Below, piece after piece: positions 1 through 6,968 of a stretch of 33,790 nucleotides of DNA. How positions within the stretch are numbered: position 1 is the stretch's first letter; every line of letters begins with the position of its first letter. The DNA lies in the NCBI GenBank assembly GCA_031272985.1, contig JAISSU010000001.1:1-33790 (forward strand), in the 5' to 3' direction. Position numbers and translations under genes: made by a program. The stretch comes from Lachnospiraceae bacterium (GTDB lineage: Bacteria > Bacillota > Clostridia > Lachnospirales > Lachnospiraceae). The notes beneath the pieces are model-generated. The model did not search any database, was not told the origin of the DNA, and saw only the letters and a list, made by a program, of their open reading frames with translations.

Positions 1-30
1 TTGTCCGGGGTTCGAATCCCCGCACGCTCA
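1..30 (+). tRNA. 3' end of a tRNA, identity unknown (cut by window edge)
   Basis: Only the T arm and the 3' acceptor strand are inside the window. The stem CGGGG (6-10), the loop TTCGAAT (11-17) and the stem CCCCG (18-22) form a perfect T arm, followed by acceptor strand CACGCTC and discriminator A at 30. The missing 5' strand should therefore begin GAGCGTG or close to it. No CCA is encoded. The anticodon lies outside the window, so the amino acid cannot be named. Confidence 0.85.
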
Positions 31-48
31 GTCCTCTAAAATGCTGGT

Positions 49-73
49 AAAACGCGGCTTTATTGGCGTTTTT
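49..73 (+). terminator. Rho-independent terminator after the partial tRNA
   Basis: AAAACGC (49-55) pairs perfectly with GCGTTTT (66-72) around a 10-nt loop, and the right arm runs into five T residues. It sits 18 bp after the tRNA end and probably closes that transcript. The rest of the gap to the gene at 264 shows no convincing promoter. Confidence 0.65.
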
Positions 74-263
74 CACTCTTAAAGAGAATCCCAAAAGTTA
101 AAGAAAATAGCTGAAATAATTTCGTCAAGATATCGTCAGAGCCATGAAAGCACCTGACTTGTAGGTTTTAATACCTGAGAATCATGATGCAAAGTACGTA
201 ATTAAGTGTTAGAATTACGTGTAAGTGGACAGGCAATGATGTCCGATAACATGGAGGTCTGAA

Positions 264-1613
264 ATGTTATATGGTTGTTTAGTTCCGCATCCACCGCTGA
301 TTGTGCCCGGTGTAGGTGATGGGACGGAAATTCCTGATACTCGGGCGGCGTACGAGGAAATCGCTTCTGAGATTGATGATATTAATCCGGATGTGCTTGT
401 CATGTTTTCGCCGCATAGTGTCATGTATGCAGATTATTTCCATATTTCTCCGGGGAAAACAGGCAAAGGTGATTTTGGAAGTTTTAACGCACCGCAGGTG
501 AATTTTACGGTCGAGTATGATAATGAGCTTTCAAGATTGATAAGTGAAACCGCAAAATCTGAGAACATTGACGCGGGCTTTCTCGGAGAGCGGGATAAAA
601 ACCTCGACTGGGGTGTTACGGTCCCGCTTTATTTCTTCAAATGTCGAAAAATCGTTAGAATCGGGCTTTCAGGCTTTGATTACATCACGCATTATAAGTT
701 TGGCATGTGTATCCGCGAAGCAATTGAAAAACTTAGGCGTAAAGCAGTAATTGTTGCAAGTGGTGATATGTCACATAAACTCGGCGGCAGTTACGGCTTT
801 TCCGAGTATGGCGTGAAGCATGATAATTATGTCCGTGAATGTCTCGAACAATCGGATTTCAGGAAACTAATGAATATTGACCCGTCAGTCGCTGAAAATG
901 CTGCGGAATGCGGTCTTCGCAGTATTATGATGCTTGCAGGAGCACTGGATGGCCTTAATGTGACTTCTAAAGTATTGAGCTATGAGGCTCCTTATGGTGT
1001 AGGTTATCTGGTCGCGGCGGTTTGCGGTGATGGTAAATGCGACAGTTTGTTGCCGAAAATTATTTCGGATAAGGACTCGAGGATTAAGGCAATTAAAGAG
1101 GGCGAAGATGATTTCGTTAAACTCGCCCGTGCCAATGTCGAGCATTTTGTGCGTACCGGAAAAACAATAAGTTTACCCAAGGATTTGCCTAAAGAAATGA
1201 TTGACAATAAAGCCGGAGTATTCGTATCAATCAAGAAAAACGGAAATTTGCGAGGTTGTATCGGAACGACCGCCCCGACAACAGCTAATATTGCGAGTGA
1301 AATTATTCAAAATGGTGTGTCGGCTTCTTCCGGTGATCCGCGATTTGATCCAATAGAGCCTGAAGAACTTGACGATCTGACATATAGTGTTGATGTTTTG
1401 TTTCCGCCCGAACCGGTAGACTCATCCGATAAACTGGATGTAAAAAAATACGGCGTAATCGTTTCCAGTGGGTATAAACGCGGACTGCTTTTGCCGAATT
1501 TAGATGGTGTTGACACAATTGAAGAACAAGTAAAAATCGCAATGCAAAAAGGCGGGATAAAGCCGACTGATAAATATTCTTTGGAGCGTTTTGAGGTGAT
1601 AAGGCATAAATGA
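264..1613 (+). CDS. AmmeMemoRadiSam protein B-A fusion (MEMO1 + AMMECR1)
   Basis: This 449-aa protein joins two domains usually encoded separately. Residues 1 to about 265 are a MEMO1-like domain (LigB-dioxygenase fold), with the start LVPHPPLIVPG (His9), a conserved SPH (His51) and SGDMSH (Asp168, His171) at positions where the family keeps its metal-site residues. Residues about 280-449 are an AMMECR1 domain with the signature LRGCIG (329-334) and GDPRFDPI. The precise reaction of the system is not established; it co-occurs with a radical SAM enzyme, which is the next gene here and overlaps by 4 bp, so the two are translationally coupled. The start at 264 follows GGAGGT at a good distance. 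The domain calls are firm; the biochemical role is unknown. Confidence 0.92.
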   Translation: MLYGCLVPHPPLIVPGVGDGTEIPDTRAAYEEIASEIDDINPDVLVMFSPHSVMYADYFHISPGKTGKGDFGSFNAPQVNFTVEYDNELSRLISETAKSENIDAGFLGERDKNLDWGVTVPLYFFKCRKIVRIGLSGFDYITHYKFGMCIREAIEKLRRKAVIVASGDMSHKLGGSYGFSEYGVKHDNYVRECLEQSDFRKLMNIDPSVAENAAECGLRSIMMLAGALDGLNVTSKVLSYEAPYGVGYLVAAVCGDGKCDSLLPKIISDKDSRIKAIKEGEDDFVKLARANVEHFVRTGKTISLPKDLPKEMIDNKAGVFVSIKKNGNLRGCIGTTAPTTANIASEIIQNGVSASSGDPRFDPIEPEELDDLTYSVDVLFPPEPVDSSDKLDVKKYGVIVSSGYKRGLLLPNLDGVDTIEEQVKIAMQKGGIKPTDKYSLERFEVIRHK

Positions 1614-2389
1614 GGGCGAAGTATTATGAAAATCTCGATGATGGCGTAAAATGCACGCTTTGCCCGCATAATTGCTTTATTGCAAATGGGCGGTATGGCT
1701 TATGTAATACGCGCAGGAATTTGCACGGCGTATTGTATAATGATAATTATGGAAAGGTCACAAGCCTTGCTCTCGACCCGATTGAAAAAAAGCCGCTGTA
1801 TCATTTTCATTCACATACTAAAATCTGGTCTGTCGGAAGTTATGGGTGCAATATGAAGTGCGGTTTTTGCCAAAACAGCGACATCTCGCAGTTTGATTCA
1901 AAGTGCGGCGATTGGCATTGCAGGTGGGATAGCGTATCTCCTGAAAAATTGCTGAGTTTCATAGAAAACGAAAATGCCGAGAGTCTTGGTATCGCTTTTA
2001 CATATAATGAGCCCTGCCTGTCTTTTGAGTACATCCTTGATGCCGCGCCCCTGTTTCATAAGCTGGGATATAAGGTGGTAATGGTCTCAAATGGACAAAT
2101 AAACCCGGAACCGCTTGCTAAGCTTGCCACGCACATAGATGCTTGGAATATTGATATAAAGGCTTTTAATTCGGAATTTTACAAACGTCACGGAGGAAAT
2201 TTTAAGACAGCTAAACATACAGTGGAATATGCGGCAAAGACCTCACATGTTGAAGTGACGACACTTGTAATACCACAAGAAAATGACAGCGAAGAAGAGA
2301 TGATAGCTCTAACCGATTGGTTGGCGGGGATAAATCCTGAAATACCGCTGCATTTATCGCGGTATTTCCCGCGATATAAATATAACTAA
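1610..2389 (+). CDS. AmmeMemoRadiSam radical SAM enzyme, C-terminus cut by an in-frame stop
   Basis: The 259-aa product is the radical SAM partner of the preceding fusion protein. The radical SAM motif CNMKCGFC (Cys80, Cys84, Cys87) follows SYG, and an N-terminal cysteine cluster (Cys15, Cys18, Cys22, Cys32) is typical of this PflA-like subfamily. The TIM-barrel part continues with YNEP and a late RYFPRYKYN. There the reading frame meets TAA at 2387-2389, although family-like sequence continues in the same frame for 27 more codons. The gene is thus either truncated in a recent event, read through, or affected by a sequence error. The ATG overlaps the end of the upstream gene, suggesting one operon. 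Confidence 0.88.
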   Translation: MRAKYYENLDDGVKCTLCPHNCFIANGRYGLCNTRRNLHGVLYNDNYGKVTSLALDPIEKKPLYHFHSHTKIWSVGSYGCNMKCGFCQNSDISQFDSKCGDWHCRWDSVSPEKLLSFIENENAESLGIAFTYNEPCLSFEYILDAAPLFHKLGYKVVMVSNGQINPEPLAKLATHIDAWNIDIKAFNSEFYKRHGGNFKTAKHTVEYAAKTSHVEVTTLVIPQENDSEEEMIALTDWLAGINPEIPLHLSRYFPRYKYN

Positions 2390-2473
2390 CCGCCTACGCC
2401 GAAAGAAACGCTGTATCGGCTTAAAGAAATTGCAAAAACGAAATTGAAGTACGTATATGTGGGGAATGTGTAA
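2390..2473 (+). other. In-frame continuation of the radical SAM gene behind a premature TAA
   Basis: Directly after the TAA, in the same frame, 27 codons encode PPTPKETLYRLKEIAKTKLK and then YVYVGNV before a second TAA at 2471-2473. The pattern PPTP...ETL...A...KYVYVGN is what the C-terminus of AmmeMemoRadiSam radical SAM enzymes looks like, so the stop replaces a single sense codon. Full length would be 287 aa, normal for a short member of the family. Confidence 0.8.
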
Positions 2474-2561
2474 GAATTTCCTCTTAATATCTTTCCCGCG
2501 TTGTGATATGATATTCCATAAAGATTTAGAGAGTGTGTGTTTATAGGAAGGAGCGTTTATT

Positions 2562-3200
2562 ATGGATAAAAATAGGGCAAAGAGAAATCGGCAGTTGGGA
2601 GAGCAGATTATTAAAAGTCTAAAACAAAGGAATATGGAAGGCTATTATGCAGAAACAAAGGAAGAGGCGCTTAAAATCGCATTGGATATTATCCCAAAGG
2701 GGGCGAGCTGTGCTTGGGGCGGTGCAAAGTCCGTTGCTGAAATAGGCTTAAAGGATGCGGTTTTAGAGGGCGATTATAAGGCATATAATCGTGAGGCAGC
2801 CCCGAATCCGCAGGAGAAACGCGCAATTGAGCTGACGAGTTTTGATGTGGATTTCTTCCTTACGGGGACCAATGCCCTTTCTATGGACGGTGAAATGGTT
2901 AATATTGATGGTTTCGGTAATCGTGTCGCGGCGATAGCTTATGGACCCAGAAATGTCCTTGTCATCGCCGGAATGAATAAAGTCGTAAAAACGTTAGAGG
3001 ATGCCTGGAAACGCGCCAGAAACGAAGCTGCGCCGATAAATTCCCAGAGATTTGAGCTCTCAACGCCATGCAATAAAACCGGAATGTGCTACGATTGCAA
3101 ATCCGCGGATACCATCTGCTGCCAGTTCCTTGTGACGAGATTTTCGAAAGTACCCAATAGAATAAAGGTAATATTGGTTAATGATAATTTGGGGTTTTAG
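2562..3200 (+). CDS. LUD-domain protein (LutC/YkgG-like, lactate utilization family)
   Basis: The 212-aa protein is a stand-alone LUD domain (DUF162). Visible family features are the glycine-rich CAWGGAKSVAEIGL near residue 50-63 and the block GTNALSMDGEMVNIDGFGNR (about 102-121), followed by AYGP and VIAGMNKV. The C-terminus carries a cysteine cluster, CNKTGMCYDC...ICC, which may bind metal. LutC acts with LutA and LutB in L-lactate oxidation, but neither partner is adjacent, so a lactate role is not shown here; many clostridial LUD proteins are solitary. The start follows GGAAGGAG 8 nt upstream. Neither neighbour helps the functional call. Confidence 0.85.
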   Translation: MDKNRAKRNRQLGEQIIKSLKQRNMEGYYAETKEEALKIALDIIPKGASCAWGGAKSVAEIGLKDAVLEGDYKAYNREAAPNPQEKRAIELTSFDVDFFLTGTNALSMDGEMVNIDGFGNRVAAIAYGPRNVLVIAGMNKVVKTLEDAWKRARNEAAPINSQRFELSTPCNKTGMCYDCKSADTICCQFLVTRFSKVPNRIKVILVNDNLGF

Positions 3201-3232
3201 TCGATATGCTTTTATTTCGGCAACAAGTGTTT

Positions 3233-3238
3233 TATAAT
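3233..3238 (+). promoter_or_regulatory. Candidate -10 box of the toxin-antitoxin operon
   Basis: TATAAT lies 39 bp before the antitoxin ATG in an A+T-rich gap. The hexamer 17 bp upstream is TTTTAT, a poor -35, so activity is likely but weakly supported. Confidence 0.4.
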
Positions 3239-3276
3239 ATAATTGTCACCAGATGGCAGTTTTGGAGTATTTTATT

Positions 3277-3480
3277 ATGACATCACAAGCAATAGATATA
3301 GCAAACAGCATAGAGAAAATGTCGGAAACGGAGGTAAACTTTCTTTGGGACTTCCTTAGAAAAAGACATCATCAATTTTTACTTAACTCAATTGACATGA
3401 AGCTTGAAGAATCAAAAAATGCCAGAACGCTTACCGATGATGAAGTTGATGAACACTTGAAGAAACTCGGTATTGCATAG
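3277..3480 (+). CDS. Antitoxin of a ParE/RelE-type module
   Basis: The 67-aa protein begins MTSQAIDIANSIEKM and is mostly alpha-helical and charged, ending TDDEVDEHLKKLGIA. It has no strong domain signature; the antitoxin call rests on size, on the 3-bp gap to a clear ParE/RelE-type toxin and on its resemblance to short addiction-module antitoxins. An upstream ATG at 3253 is in frame but has no ribosome binding site, whereas GGAG stands 9 nt before 3277, so the shorter form is chosen. A DNA-binding segment is not obvious, so autoregulation cannot be asserted from sequence. Confidence 0.68.
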   Translation: MTSQAIDIANSIEKMSETEVNFLWDFLRKRHHQFLLNSIDMKLEESKNARTLTDDEVDEHLKKLGIA

Positions 3481-3483
3481 TTT

Positions 3484-3789
3484 ATGGTAGTTGAATATAA
3501 AGAAACGTTTTTTGACGATCTAAATGACATAAACGAATATATAATTGAGAATTTTTCAGATTATTTGGCTAATCAAGTAGTCCGTGAGATTATGCAGTTT
3601 TGCGAGGCACTTGTTTTGCAGCCGAATCTGGGTCGTATTTATTTGCGAGATCCATACTTTCGGTGGGCAATTGTGCGAAAGAAAAATGTGCTGTTTTACC
3701 ATAAGGATGATGTAAATGGAATAATAACGGTGCATCGCATTTTTGATAGTAGAAGAGACTATGCGGAAGCGATTTTATCGCTGAAGTAG
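3484..3789 (+). CDS. Type II toxin of the RelE/ParE family
   Basis: The 101-aa protein has the compact RelE/ParE fold pattern: an N-terminal strand and helices (VVEYKETFFDDLNDINEYI), a helix around REIMQFCEALVLQPNLGR, and the C-terminal strands RWAIVRKKNVLFYHKDD and ITVHRIFDSRRDYAEAIL. The block R-x(4)-NVLFYH and IFDSRRDY is characteristic. Family members either cleave ribosome-bound mRNA (RelE) or poison gyrase (ParE); this sequence alone does not decide which. It is translated from the antitoxin operon. Its stop abuts, with no gap, the stop of the convergent gene at 3790. Confidence 0.85.
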   Translation: MVVEYKETFFDDLNDINEYIIENFSDYLANQVVREIMQFCEALVLQPNLGRIYLRDPYFRWAIVRKKNVLFYHKDDVNGIITVHRIFDSRRDYAEAILSLK

Positions 3790-3963
3790 CTATTCTCCTG
3801 AAAATTCCGTATCTAAATTATCCAGCGCATACTCACAACATTGAGCAATCAGGTTGTTCACGGATACGCTGCGATTCTGCGCGACAGTTTCCAGACGTTT
3901 CATTAGTTTCATTTCTAAGCGAAACGTCTTATTAACATACTCTGGTTTAACAACCTGAAACAT
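3790..3963 (-). CDS. Small ribbon-helix-helix-like protein
   Basis: The 57-aa protein starts MFQVVKPEYVNKTFRLEMKL and continues LMKRLETVAQNRSVSVNNLI, ending in a helix with QCCEYALDNL. A short beta strand (NKTFRL) followed by two helices is the Arc/CopG/MetJ layout of small dimeric DNA-binding proteins, which often control plasmid or toxin-antitoxin genes. A longer reading frame extends upstream, but GGAGGT six bases before this ATG fixes the start. It converges with the toxin gene (0 bp gap). The divergent intergenic region contains iterated ACACCT/AGGTGT boxes that could be its operator; that link is inference. Confidence 0.7.
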   Translation of the reverse strand: MFQVVKPEYVNKTFRLEMKLMKRLETVAQNRSVSVNNLIAQCCEYALDNLDTEFSGE

Positions 3964-4088
3964 TTGGCACCTCCATATATTGTGCATTGTTCTGTGCAAG
4001 AGACTTATCGAAAAGACCGTCACATACACCGAACAACGTGAGTTTTCTTTATATGTCATTAGGATACCCGAGTCGGGGAGTATAATAT

Positions 4089-4142
4089 ACACCTTAATAT
4101 AAAATTGTTATTAACACCTATAAAAGTAGGTGTAAAATACAC
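4089..4142. promoter_or_regulatory. Iterated ACACCT / AGGTGT boxes, candidate operator
   Basis: ACACCT occurs at 4089-4094 and 4114-4119 and its complement AGGTGT at 4128-4133. ACACCTA (4114-4120) and TAGGTGT (4127-4133) form a perfect 7-bp inverted repeat with a 6-nt loop. A second perfect inverted repeat, GTGTA-AAA-TACAC, spans 4130-4142 and ends at the -35 box of the next promoter. The layout suits a small dimeric repressor binding as an array. Confidence 0.45.
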
Positions 4143-4171
4143 TTGAAAGATAATAGGAATTATGTTATAAA
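4143..4171 (+). promoter_or_regulatory. Promoter of the 142-aa hypothetical gene
   Basis: TTGAAA (4143-4148), a 17-bp spacer and TATAAA (4166-4171) lie 51 bp before the ATG at 4222. The -35 box directly follows the inverted repeat ending at 4142, so a bound repressor would block it. Confidence 0.6.
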
Positions 4172-4221
4172 ACTCTTGAAAAATAAAATTTTAATAAGTC
4201 TTACATGTTAAGGGGGTAATC

Positions 4222-4650
4222 ATGAAAAATTCTGAGATGTCAGGTGCATATGAACCAATGGATGTTAAGGATATTAACACCAAGGAGTTGATTTTAGCCG
4301 TTAAAATTAGGAACCCTTTTACGTTGGATACAAAGGAAGACGAAAATCACTCGATGATTATTGGCACTTATGATGAAAAAAACTTAAAAGATAGAACTCT
4401 TGGATGCTGGAAGATTTCGGTAAGTAAAGCAATTAAGGTTAAATATATTATCGGCATAAGTACGGGAGCTGAAAACATAGTGGTCTCGGCTTATGAGGTA
4501 TTTGGGTATGAAACAGATGGAAATCGTGTGTGTTTTTTCACTAAGAAGACATCAAAAGAAACACTTGATTTATTGGGGCTAACGAATAAATCACTACCAG
4601 GATTAAAATTCGGTTATCGTGCTGAAAAAAGATATATAACTATTAAATAA
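4222..4650 (+). CDS. Hypothetical protein, 142 aa
   Basis: I do not recognise this protein. It is soluble (no signal peptide, no membrane segment) with alternating strands such as KVKYIIGISTG and NIVVSAYEVFGYE, then VCFFTKK, and an ending LPGLKFGYRAEKRYITIK. The beta-rich middle with a terminal basic patch might be a small nucleic-acid-binding barrel of PUA or ASCH type, but no motif proves it. AGGGGG stands 6 nt before the ATG. The gene is A+T-rich like its toxin-antitoxin neighbours, which suggests an acquired patch. A TTGAAA/TATAAA promoter lies upstream. Confidence 0.65.
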   Translation: MKNSEMSGAYEPMDVKDINTKELILAVKIRNPFTLDTKEDENHSMIIGTYDEKNLKDRTLGCWKISVSKAIKVKYIIGISTGAENIVVSAYEVFGYETDGNRVCFFTKKTSKETLDLLGLTNKSLPGLKFGYRAEKRYITIK

Positions 4651-4718
4651 AAAAGACTTGAAGTTAAATAAACACTCTATTAAGACGCAATATTGTGTGT
4701 AACAGAGGGGGTTAAGAG

Positions 4719-5687
4719 ATGTATTGTAGGAATTGTGGGGAAGAAATTCAAGAAGGAGCAAAGTTTTGTCCTAATTGCGGTGCGCAGAGTTATAGTCATA
4801 TACCGCCGCAAGCTCCAAATTCGCAATTGTATCTAAATAGAGATAATACATATTATCAGTATGATACGCATCCTGAACAAATTGCAAACAGTCTACAGCA
4901 GCGACAATCATATGCAGCTACACCTAAGAAAAAAAGCGCGCTAATACCAATACTCGTTAGTCTGGTGATTATTGCGTCTGCGGTTGCAATCTATCTTTTC
5001 GCTTTTGGTCCTTTGCAAACATGGTATAGGGTTCTGAATCCTGATGGTACGGTGCAAGGTTATGAATTACCAAAGTCATATCAGATGGCTGGAGAAGCGT
5101 GGGCTTGCTTGGTTGCAGATACACAAGAATCGCCGGTAGAAGGGATAAGGTATGAAAAGATTTTTAAATACCAAGTCCCGTTCGATATGCTATATACGCG
5201 TTCCTATCAAAAAATGTTTGTTGCGTATAAAGAAGGCATTGTCACGGAAAAAGGACTTAGTTTCTATAACGAGTTGATTTCGTATGATTATTATGAAACG
5301 GAAAGCACCGAGGAATATTATGATATGGATTTAGGTGGCTACCTGTTTTGTTTTTCCGGAACTGCTTCGAGATTATATTATATTCCTTATCAATGGATGT
5401 CGGACGCAAACGCCATAAGCAGTGTCATGTTTGGAGCTCCAATTGAGAATTATGTCTACATAATGCTCGACATTCCGGATTCCAGATCAATAGCCAATTA
5501 TGTAATGGCTTCATCAGTAGAGGAGTATACGGGACGCTCAGAGTCAGAGATACGTGATTCTCTTAATTGGTTTGGAATAGGTGCATATAACGAATTAGAT
5601 TCGCATGTGTATTCAATCAGCTTAAATGATCTTGATAAAGTATATACGAGTGCAGAGGTTATGAATATGGCTATAGTTGCGCCATGA
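4719..5687 (+). CDS. Zinc-ribbon membrane-anchored protein
   Basis: The 322-aa protein begins with a zinc ribbon, CRNC...CPNC (Cys3, Cys6, Cys17, Cys20), of the kind annotated zinc_ribbon_2. A low-complexity linker rich in Gln, Tyr and Pro (about 25-68) follows, then a basic PKKKS and a single membrane segment near residues 74-96. The remaining ~225 residues, with many aromatic residues, should lie outside the cell, since the ribbon needs a reducing cytoplasm. I recognise no domain there. Similar architectures are common in Firmicutes and their function is mostly unknown. GAGGGGG precedes the start. It stands alone. Confidence 0.72.
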   Translation: MYCRNCGEEIQEGAKFCPNCGAQSYSHIPPQAPNSQLYLNRDNTYYQYDTHPEQIANSLQQRQSYAATPKKKSALIPILVSLVIIASAVAIYLFAFGPLQTWYRVLNPDGTVQGYELPKSYQMAGEAWACLVADTQESPVEGIRYEKIFKYQVPFDMLYTRSYQKMFVAYKEGIVTEKGLSFYNELISYDYYETESTEEYYDMDLGGYLFCFSGTASRLYYIPYQWMSDANAISSVMFGAPIENYVYIMLDIPDSRSIANYVMASSVEEYTGRSESEIRDSLNWFGIGAYNELDSHVYSISLNDLDKVYTSAEVMNMAIVAP

Positions 5688-5737
5688 CTTAATTCAGGAG
5701 TTGTCAGTACTTTTAGTACGTATTTAGTAAACTGAAA

Positions 5738-5766
5738 TTGACGAGCGGCCCTTCTTTTGCTATAAT
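5738..5766 (+). promoter_or_regulatory. Strong promoter of tRNA-Cys
   Basis: TTGACG (5738-5743), a 17-bp spacer and a consensus TATAAT (5761-5766) stand 31 bp before the first base of the tRNA, giving a short 5' leader of about 25 nt. Confidence 0.85.
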
Positions 5767-5797
5767 ACCGTAGGCGAAGGTTTCCGCCCGTTTTTTT

Positions 5798-5869
5798 GGC
5801 GCAGTAGCCAAGTGGTAAGGCAAGGGTCTGCAAAACCCTCACGCACCGGTTCAAATCCGGTCTGCGCCT
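5798..5869 (+). tRNA. tRNA-Cys (GCA)
   Basis: A complete cloverleaf is present: acceptor GGCGCAG pairs with CTGCGCC, the D arm is GCC/GGC, the anticodon stem AGGGT/ACCCT holds the loop CTGCAAA with anticodon GCA at 5830-5832, and the T arm is ACCGG-TTCAAAT-CCGGT. The discriminator U at 5869 is the known Cys identity base. CCA is not encoded. A T run follows 5 bp after the tRNA and may end transcription. Confidence 0.97.
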
Positions 5870-5961
5870 GTTATTTTTTTAAGTGAATTTGTTAACTTGG
5901 CGGATTTGATTTCCGCAATACCACGTTTTAGAGCATCGGGGGAGCTTTAGGGGGAGGATTT

Positions 5962-6780
5962 ATGGCTGAGTACAGAAGTACGAAACATCACAGAGGACGC
6001 CGTACTACCAATAAGAAAAAGAAACGCGATTGGCTGTTTATCATTCTGATGGTTTTGGCTGTCGGCGTTTTTCTTTATTCGGGATGGCAGCTTTTCAGTA
6101 TTGGAAAGGGCTATTTGGACGGACGCAGCGAATATAATGAAATTAGGGACATCGCCCTCCTAGAGGACATTGACGCAGAAGGCGAGAGCTTTAAAGGTTT
6201 CAGGGTTAATTTTGAGGAACTGTTAAAGATTAACGGGGATACGATTGCCTGGATTAAATTCGATCCGGAGCCTTCTATTATTAATTATCCGGTTGTTCAG
6301 GGCGCTGACAATTCCCAATACCTGCACCAGACTTTTTCGGCGAATGAGAATACTTTGGGTGCCATTTTTATGGATATGCACAATGATAAAAATTTTAATG
6401 ACAGAAATACCATTATTTATGGGCATCGAATGAAGGATGGTTCAATGTTTCGGCATCTGCAAGACTATGATTCGAAGGAGTTTTGGGAGGCTAATCAGTA
6501 TTTTTATATTTATACGCCTGACAATAGGGAATTGACCTATCATATTTATTCAATGGGGGAGGTCAGGGATACGTCGGATACTTATCGTTACGAGTTTGTT
6601 TCAGATGAGGAGTACGCGGCTTTTATACAGATGACGAAGCAGGTTTCGCTATATGATACAGGTATTACACCGACTCTTGATGATAAGGTCGTGACGCTTT
6701 CTACCTGCACGAGTGCCAGCAATGAAAACCGATTCGTGGTGCGAGGAGTCCTTATAAAAGAGGCTAAATTATCGCAGTGA
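5962..6780 (+). CDS. Class B sortase
   Basis: The 272-aa protein is a membrane-anchored cysteine transpeptidase. A basic N-terminus (KKKKR) and a membrane segment (about 24-45) orient the catalytic domain outside. The catalytic triad is visible: His155 in IIYGHRM, Cys249 in TLSTCTS and Arg257 in NRFVVRG. The segment TIAWIKFD...INYPVVQG...YLHQTF...GAIFMD is typical of class B rather than class A or D. Class B enzymes anchor specialised surface proteins (in Staphylococcus, haem uptake) or polymerise pili; no candidate substrate with a sorting motif is encoded in this window. The DUF951 gene overlaps its stop codon by 4 bp, making it the first gene of a packed run. Confidence 0.93.
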   Translation: MAEYRSTKHHRGRRTTNKKKKRDWLFIILMVLAVGVFLYSGWQLFSIGKGYLDGRSEYNEIRDIALLEDIDAEGESFKGFRVNFEELLKINGDTIAWIKFDPEPSIINYPVVQGADNSQYLHQTFSANENTLGAIFMDMHNDKNFNDRNTIIYGHRMKDGSMFRHLQDYDSKEFWEANQYFYIYTPDNRELTYHIYSMGEVRDTSDTYRYEFVSDEEYAAFIQMTKQVSLYDTGITPTLDDKVVTLSTCTSASNENRFVVRGVLIKEAKLSQ

Positions 6781-6968
6781 AAAATGAGTATAAAGTGGGA
6801 GATATTATTACTTTGAAAAAGGCACATCCTTGCGGCAGTCATGATTGGGAGATTCTTCGTGTTGGCGCTGATTTTCGATTGAAATGTGTGGGTTGCGCCA
6901 GACAGGTCATGATGCCCAGAACGCAGGTGGAAAAAAGTGAGCGCAAGAAAACCACGACCTCAGTTTGA
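6777..6968 (+). CDS. DUF951 family protein
   Basis: The 63-aa protein carries the DUF951 pattern VGDIITLKKAHPCGSHDWEI followed by VGADFRLKCVGCARQVMMPR. The cysteines CGS and CVGC could bind a metal, and the small beta-rich fold is nucleic-acid-binding-like, but no function is proven. The start is GTG at 6777, overlapping the sortase stop. Its 3' end overlaps tilS by 32 bp, so translation is likely coupled on both sides. In other Firmicutes DUF951 genes lie near replication or mechanosensitive channel genes; here it sits with tilS. Confidence 0.88.
   Translation: MKNEYKVGDIITLKKAHPCGSHDWEILRVGADFRLKCVGCARQVMMPRTQVEKSERKKTTTSV

Noticed and set aside
5695..5730. Possible degenerate copy of the right-edge repeat (CAGTACT...TAGTACG)
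   Set aside because: Only about seven bases match in a row; GTACT-TTT-AGTAC is a simple small hairpin that could arise by chance.
5498..5854. Minus-strand frame (118 codons) crossing the tRNA-Cys promoter and tRNA
   Set aside because: It overlaps the tRNA and its promoter; no homology is recognisable.
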